A stretch of DNA of 7,870 bases from Methyloceanibacter sp. (GTDB lineage Bacteria; Pseudomonadota; Alphaproteobacteria; Rhizobiales; Methyloligellaceae). The position numbers and the translations under genes were made by a program. The DNA lies in contig JANWJA010000040.1 of assembly GCA_025449615.1 (NCBI GenBank), forward strand, positions 1 through 7,870, in the 5' to 3' direction. The notes below the pieces were generated by a model. That model was given only the letters and a program-made list of their open reading frames with translations, was not told where the DNA came from and made no database searches. Positions 6,381-7,870 of the stretch are shown here, one piece after another. Within the stretch, counting starts at the first letter, position 1, and each line of letters begins with the position of its first letter.

Positions 6381-7870
6381 TCAGAACTTGGCGCCGAAGG
6401 ATCCCGATTTGGGGAACCCCTTGGGCGGCAGCCTACCGGCCTGGGCGCGTTGACCCCACCAATCGCGAAGGTCGGTCAGAACGAAGCTGCGGGCGGCGGA
6501 ATCGATATAGGAGAGCCCTTCCTTCTTTTTGAAGGTCTTGGCATCGGCAAGGCCGCCGTCCTTGTAACGTTGCAGGCGCACACCCTTGCCGCGGGTCATC
6601 TCGGGCAGCTCACTCAGCGGGAACAGCAACAGCTTTCTGTTGTCGCCGATTACCGCGATGCTATCGCCATCGACCGGTGCGACGACAATCGCTTCGTCTC
6701 CGGCACCGACATTCAGCACCTGCTTGCCTTTGCGCGTCATGGCGACGACCTCGTCCTCAGGCACGATGAAGCCGTGGCCGCTGCTTGAAGCCACAAGAAG
6801 CTTGCGGCCAGGCTCGTGCACCATCAATTCGACAGCGTCGGTGTTTTCCTCGATGTCGACCATGAGGCGGAAAGGCTCGCCATGCCCCCTGCCGCCGGGA
6901 AGCTTGTCCGCAGACAGCGAATAGAAGCGGCCATTCGTGGCGAACAGCAGCAGCGTGTCGGTGGTCTGCGCATACACGGCGCGCTTCAGCCTGTCACCTT
7001 CCTTGAAGGCAAGACTGCCGAGTTCGGCTTGATGGCCCTTGATCGCTCTGAGCCAGCCCTTGTCGCTGAGCACGACGGTCACCGGCTCCTTCTCGATCAT
7101 GGCCTCGGCGAGCTCGGCTTCAGCCCCTTCGGGCGCCTCGCCGAAGGTGGTGCGGCGGCGGCCAAGCGTGGTCTTCTGTCCGAATTCGTCCTTGATCGAT
7201 TTGATCTCGTCGCCGATCCGCTTCCATTGCTTGTCCGCCGAGGCAAGCAACGCCTTTAGCTCTTTCCGCTCCTTGGTCAGGCTATCGTGCTCGCGTCTGA
7301 TTTCCATCTCTTCCAGCTTCCGCAACGAGCGGAGCCGCATATTGAGGATGGCTTCGGCTTGCACGTCAATGAGCCCGAAGGCCTTCATCAGGGCCGGCTT
7401 CGGCTCCTCCTTCTCGCGGATAATTTTGATCACTTTGTCGATGTTGAGATAGACGATCAGATAGCCGTCGAGCACTTCGAGGCGATGGTCGATCTTGGCG
7501 AGGCGAAATTTCGAGCGGCGGACCAGCACGATTTTGCGGTGATCGAGCCATTCGCGCAGAGCCTGACGCAAACTCACGACATTCGGCACGAGGCCACGGC
7601 TCAACACGTTCATGTTGAGCTGCACTCTGGTCTCGAGCTCGGTGAGCTTGAACAACGACTCCATCAGAAGAATGGGATCGATGCTGCGGCTGCGGGGCTC
7701 GAGCACGAGGCGGACATCCTCTGCGGATTCGTCGCGAACGTCGGCGAGGAGCGGCAGCTTCTTCTGCAACAGAAGCTCGGCGATGCGAGCGACGAGCCGC
7801 GCTTTCGGGATCTGGTACGGAATTTCGGTGACGATGATCTGATAGGTGCCGCGTCCGGTATCCTCGACGC
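6381..7870 (-). CDS. parC: DNA topoisomerase IV subunit A, 3' part (5' end outside the window)
   Basis: ParC with ParE forms topoisomerase IV, which decatenates daughter chromosomes and relaxes supercoils. The 495 residues visible are the C-terminal part; the open frame continues past the window edge (first full codon at 7868-7866), so the TTG at 7769 is not a start. Seen from the edge are [19 protein letters not shown] (tower/linker region), then [20 protein letters not shown] (about 7361-7302) beside the coiled-coil exit gate. From about 7094 to the end is a beta-pinwheel C-terminal domain with repeated blade motifs ([65 protein letters not shown]). No GyrA box (QRRGGKG-type) is present, which favours ParC over GyrA. 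The closing [15 protein letters not shown] fits alphaproteobacterial ParC. The catalytic Tyr and helix-turn-helix lie outside the window. Confidence 0.95.
   Translation of the reverse strand, partial: VEDTGRGTYQIIVTEIPYQIPKARLVARIAELLLQKKLPLLADVRDESAEDVRLVLEPRSRSIDPILLMESLFKLTELETRVQLNMNVLSRGLVPNVVSLRQALREWLDHRKIVLVRRSKFRLAKIDHRLEVLDGYLIVYLNIDKVIKIIREKEEPKPALMKAFGLIDVQAEAILNMRLRSLRKLEEMEIRREHDSLTKERKELKALLASADKQWKRIGDEIKSIKDEFGQKTTLGRRRTTFGEAPEGAEAELAEAMIEKEPVTVVLSDKGWLRAIKGHQAELGSLAFKEGDRLKRAVYAQTTDTLLLFATNGRFYSLSADKLPGGRGHGEPFRLMVDIEENTDAVELMVHEPGRKLLVASSSGHGFIVPEDEVVAMTRKGKQVLNVGAGDEAIVVAPVDGDSIAVIGDNRKLLLFPLSELPEMTRGKGVRLQRYKDGGLADAKTFKKKEGLSYIDSAARSFVLTDLRDWWGQRAQAGRLPPKGFPKSGSFGAKF

Noticed and set aside
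7769..7769. TTG at 7769 as the start of the right-edge gene
   Set aside because: The frame remains open to the edge and the upstream codons encode conserved ParC residues (VTEIPYQ), so the gene simply continues outside the window.
6381..7870. GyrA instead of ParC
   Set aside because: No GyrA box is present in the C-terminal domain and the closing residues fit alphaproteobacterial ParC.

Overview
The window looks like a piece of a free-living alphaproteobacterial chromosome, most likely order Hyphomicrobiales (Rhizobiales), possibly near the Bradyrhizobiaceae/Xanthobacteraceae. The pointers are a GC-rich composition, a zinc-independent type HemB with Asp in place of metal-binding Cys, an LdtR-type MarR regulator, an extensin-like C-terminal domain protein, and an RDD protein, a Bpt leucyltransferase and ParC grouped with hemB. 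That placement is inferred from protein character alone; no search was run.

Layout. Positions 1-46 may hold the first codons of an unidentified minus-strand gene, followed by about 310 bp without a gene. On the minus strand lie the MarR/LdtR regulator (361-870), with a good hairpin terminator behind it (309-337), and an enoyl-CoA hydratase/3-hydroxyisobutyryl-CoA hydrolase family protein (1009-2112). The 138 bp between these two carries an unusually dense group of palindromes. Head-to-head with the hydrolase gene comes an exported extensin-like protein (to 3069), then hemB (3145-4227), both on the plus strand. Convergent with hemB is a small exported lectin-fold-like protein (4234-4881, minus). 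Divergent from it are an RDD membrane protein (5037-5525) and bpt (5629-6378). The 3' two-thirds of parC (6381-7870, minus, running off the window) converges on bpt with a 2-bp gap.

How the genes work together. This is mostly a set of housekeeping genes and not one pathway: heme/tetrapyrrole synthesis (hemB), chromosome decatenation (parC), N-degron tagging (bpt), CoA-thioester catabolism (hydrolase-like protein), cell-wall/envelope functions (LdtR regulator, extensin-like M15-type protein, secreted protein, RDD membrane protein). I find no mobile element, CRISPR array, toxin-antitoxin pair, phage gene, tRNA or rRNA.

The points most worth a second look are: the palindromic GCTTAAG cluster in front of the ldtR-like gene; the replacement of the expected catalytic Glu by Gln in the hydrolase-like protein; the extensin-like gene, whose signal peptide has no credible in-frame start but becomes a textbook one if a single base is restored; and a possible truncated gene start at the left edge. 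I do not see convincing evidence of an entirely new multi-gene system.
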